DNA from: Planctomycetaceae bacterium
GTDB taxonomy: Bacteria > Planctomycetota > Planctomycetia > Pirellulales > Pirellulaceae
Reading direction: 5' to 3'
DNA length: 16,028 nucleotides
NCBI GenBank assembly: GCA_007695205.1
Contig: REEF01000395.1
Span: 1-16,028, forward strand
Below are positions 14,362 to 16,028 of the stretch, one piece after another. How positions within the stretch are numbered: position 1 is the stretch's first letter; the number at the start of each line of letters is the position of its first letter. The notes below the pieces were generated by a model. It ran no database searches. It worked only from the letters and a program-made list of their open reading frames with translations, and was not told the origin of the DNA. The position numbers were made by a program, and so were the translations under genes.

Positions 14362-15547
14362 AGTGCAAGCCTGACCCCGATATCACGTGTCCGTCGGGCG
14401 GTGGGATCGGGACAAAATCCTTCCCACGCCACTGGGCGACGATGCGCAGATCATGATAGGGATCGTCCCAGTCGGCCGAGGGTTCGATCACGGTGCTCTC
14501 GGGCCATTCGTTCCAACTGGTGATCATGATGTAGTCCGCGCCCGCGTCGGAGGCGGCGCGAAGATAGTCGCGGAGCGTTTGGCCGTCGCGCCGAGGCATC
14601 ACGTAGAAATCCCCCTCATCGCGAAAATAGGAGTTGTCGTGTCCGGGATGTACCGGCAGCATCATGCGTTTTCCCGCGCGGTGGGCTAGGTTCGTCAGAT
14701 GGCGGTAGCGGCCGACCAGTTGCTCGTAGCGGTCGGCGCGGAAGTTGGAAAAGGTGCTGTAGAACGCAAAGGCGTCGACTTCTTCGACCCGGAGCCACTC
14801 GTCAGGAATCCGTTTCTCGCGAGCCACATTCCCCGCCCGCGCCTCGACGTGGTCGTGCTCGATCTTGTCGACGATCCAATAGACTTCGCCCACCTCGCGC
14901 TCGACTCGCCGGCGAAGCTGGGTGAATTGGTCCGGCGTCAGACCCGGATTCTGAGCTACCTGGTAGAGATACCAGACGGGCCGCCCGTCGATCTTCAAAT
15001 AGTGTGGCAGCGAAACATAACGCTTCATCGCGTCGACGACCCAGCCCGCATAGGCATCCAGGTCGTGGTGAAACTGGGCGCGCTCGTCCAGGATAGCCCA
15101 GGAGAGGCCGCCCGCTTCGCAGGCGGCGATGATCCCCTGCTCGGCGTTCTTGTCCCGGTCGAGGTGCGTCCCCCACCAATCGACGAGAAAGGCGTCGATC
15201 CCGGCCGCTTTGGCCAGCGCGACATGCCAGTCGGCGACGGCCCGATCTCGGCTGTCGTACAGGCCCACCAGCGGTCGGATCGCGGAGGATGGTGGCGGCT
15301 CGCCTTCGCGCTGTTTCGCCAGGGCACGCGGGTTGGTTTCCGATTCCTTCCGGGTCCATCCGCGCCAGGCAAGCGTCGGATGCGAGCCATCGTGATACCA
15401 TGTGTAGTAGTTGGCCAACAGCATCGGTCGCTCTCGGCTCGGTTCCGCTTCCGCGGCACGAAGCATTCCGCCGGAGACAAAAACGCCGACAAACAGCAGC
15501 AACCGACAAAGAGCCGAGAGACAGAAGAACGTGTTGGGGAATCTCAT
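14225..15547 (-). CDS. Secreted GH99-like glycoside hydrolase with element-derived C-terminal tail
   Basis: The 440-residue frame starts at 15547 with AAGGCGA 10 bases upstream. A signal peptide is likely (hydrophobic core about 9-29, cleavage near A32 in LRAAEAE). The body resembles GH99-like/WbsX-type proteins: MLLANYYTWYHDGSHP near the start, DAFLVDWWGTHLDRD, LKIDGRPVWYLYQV, and ITSWNEWPESTVIEP (WNEW..E at 345-350), which matches the acidic active-site region of GH99 enzymes. GH99 members are endo-acting mannosidases; the substrate here is unknown. Only residues 1-389 are native. Residues 390-440 are read from the inverted repeat and the antisense strand of the adjacent transposase gene. 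Without the element the gene would probably end with TAA right after residue 389. It lies 96 bp downstream of the GH95 gene, same strand. Confidence 0.82.
   Translation of the reverse strand: MRFPNTFFCLSALCRLLLFVGVFVSGGMLRAAEAEPSRERPMLLANYYTWYHDGSHPTLAWRGWTRKESETNPRALAKQREGEPPPSSAIRPLVGLYDSRDRAVADWHVALAKAAGIDAFLVDWWGTHLDRDKNAEQGIIAACEAGGLSWAILDERAQFHHDLDAYAGWVVDAMKRYVSLPHYLKIDGRPVWYLYQVAQNPGLTPDQFTQLRRRVEREVGEVYWIVDKIEHDHVEARAGNVAREKRIPDEWLRVEEVDAFAFYSTFSNFRADRYEQLVGRYRHLTNLAHRAGKRMMLPVHPGHDNSYFRDEGDFYVMPRRDGQTLRDYLRAASDAGADYIMITSWNEWPESTVIEPSADWDDPYHDLRIVAQWRGKDFVPIPPPDGHVISGSGLHFTLYVRLQYFRRGLCGCATANGPGRTGYRTGLHAPSVGYCRPPSN
14350..14379 (-). repeat. Right terminal inverted repeat of the RAYT element
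   Basis: This perfect reverse complement of 13277-13306 includes the last codons and the stop codon of the transposase. Read on the minus strand it is also coding for the GH99-like frame, giving the residues SGSGLHFTLYVR. Confidence 0.95.
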
Positions 15548-15643
15548 GATGCATTCGCCTTGATGATTGGGATGATCTTCGATTGCATGCCCTGCGAAGC
15601 GAGCCGATCGAGCTGGGGCGTGGGGGCTGTCGAATCCGGGGCG

Positions 15644-16028
15644 CTATCGCCTTACCACGCTGTAGGTCTTCCCCGCTTCTGTATTGAACTCTAATACGCC
15701 ATCACCTGCGACGGAAGCCGGCTGTCCCGATGGGTCGTCCTCCCGCAGCGTCACTGGTGTCCGGCTTTGGATCCGACAGGCTCGGCCCAGTTTCGAGCGG
15801 ATGACCGCCTGGTATAGCTTGCCGTCTGTCCACGAAATATCGACTTCGAACCCGCCACGCGCACGCAAACCGGTAACCCTACCCTCAGGCCAGGCAGCCG
15901 GCAGAGCGGGAAGCAGATGGATCTCGAACGACGCTCCGCCCGGGTCGGACAGCCGGCGGTCGTCATGCCGGACGTGGCTTTGAACGAGCATCTCGGCCAG
16001 GCCGGCCGACCCGCCGAAATTCGCGTCG
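15644..16028 (-). CDS. C-terminal end of a GH95 family protein (probable alpha-L-fucosidase or relative), partial
   Basis: Only the last 128 codons are inside the window; the frame is open through the right edge (first full codon at 16027). The visible part begins DANFGGSAGLAEMLVQSH, the end of the GH95 (alpha/alpha)6 catalytic domain. It continues with EIHLLPALPAAWPEGRVTGL, RARGGFEVDISWTDGKL and a short beta-rich C-terminal domain, as is typical of GH95 enzymes. Family members release L-fucose, or sometimes L-galactose, from polysaccharides and are usually exported. Signal peptide and most catalytic residues lie outside. It is followed on the same strand by the GH99-like gene, suggesting a joint role in breaking down a complex glycan. 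Confidence 0.85.
   Translation of the reverse strand, partial: DANFGGSAGLAEMLVQSHVRHDDRRLSDPGGASFEIHLLPALPAAWPEGRVTGLRARGGFEVDISWTDGKLYQAVIRSKLGRACRIQSRTPVTLREDDPSGQPASVAGDGVLEFNTEAGKTYSVVRR

Larger units (their letters stand above)
13277..14379 (+). mobile_element. RAYT-type transposable element with perfect 30-31 bp terminal inverted repeats
   Basis: A single transposase gene is enclosed by perfect inverted repeats, 13277-13306 and 14350-14379, giving a unit of about 1103 bp. One more matching base pair on the outside (13276/14380) may or may not belong to it. Left flank AATT and right flank ATAT show no target duplication beyond chance, as expected for HUH-superfamily (Y1) transposition. 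The element sits between the lpd stop and the 3' end of the convergent GH99-like gene. The intact transposase and the identical ends suggest recent arrival or selection on the ends. Confidence 0.85.

Noticed and set aside
13277..14379. The paired repeats as a CRISPR or integron-like array
   Set aside because: There are only two copies, in inverted orientation, enclosing one transposase gene. No regular spacing or spacers are present.

Overview
The window looks like a chromosomal segment of a planctomycete (Planctomycetota, probably Pirellula/Rhodopirellula-like). This is inferred from the mix of genes: a secreted DUF1080 protein, a GH95 fucosidase, a GH99-like protein, a plant-type glucuronokinase homologue, small biosynthetic clusters on both strands, and moderately high GC. 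No rRNA or tRNA gene and no CRISPR array was seen.

Layout. Positions 1-424 hold no convincing gene but carry a structured leader. It precedes a secreted Cys/His-rich protein with VQK repeats (425-1288, +), which ends at a strong intrinsic terminator (1331-1369). Three minus-strand genes follow: a secreted DUF1080 protein (1385-2062), a GHMP kinase closely resembling plant glucuronokinase (2189-3193), and a GalU-type sugar-1-phosphate nucleotidyltransferase (3234-4121). The last two are 40 bp apart and could together turn glucuronate into UDP-glucuronate. Divergent from galU are proB (glutamate 5-kinase), hisC and hisB on the plus strand (4324-7204), a small amino-acid biosynthesis cluster. 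After a 296-bp intergenic region comes a complete 2-oxoglutarate dehydrogenase set: sucA (E1), sucB (E2) and lpd (E3), at 7501-13274, which converts 2-oxoglutarate to succinyl-CoA.

Right after the lpd stop sits a compact mobile element of about 1.1 kb (13277-14379). It is a REP-associated tyrosine transposase (RAYT, HUH superfamily) bounded by perfect 30-31 bp inverted repeats, and its stop codon lies inside the right repeat. The element abuts the 3' end of a convergent, secreted GH99-like gene (minus, 14225-15547). The last 51 codons of that gene are now read from the element. Joining the flanks on paper recreates a stop codon exactly at the junction, so the insertion probably extended this protein. 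Upstream of it, the C-terminal end of a GH95 family protein (probable alpha-L-fucosidase or relative) runs off the window edge, suggesting a polysaccharide-degradation locus.

The points most worth a second look are the transposase element with its exact boundaries and the chimeric GH99 tail it created, the plant-like glucuronokinase next to galU, and the unusual VQK-repeat secreted protein.
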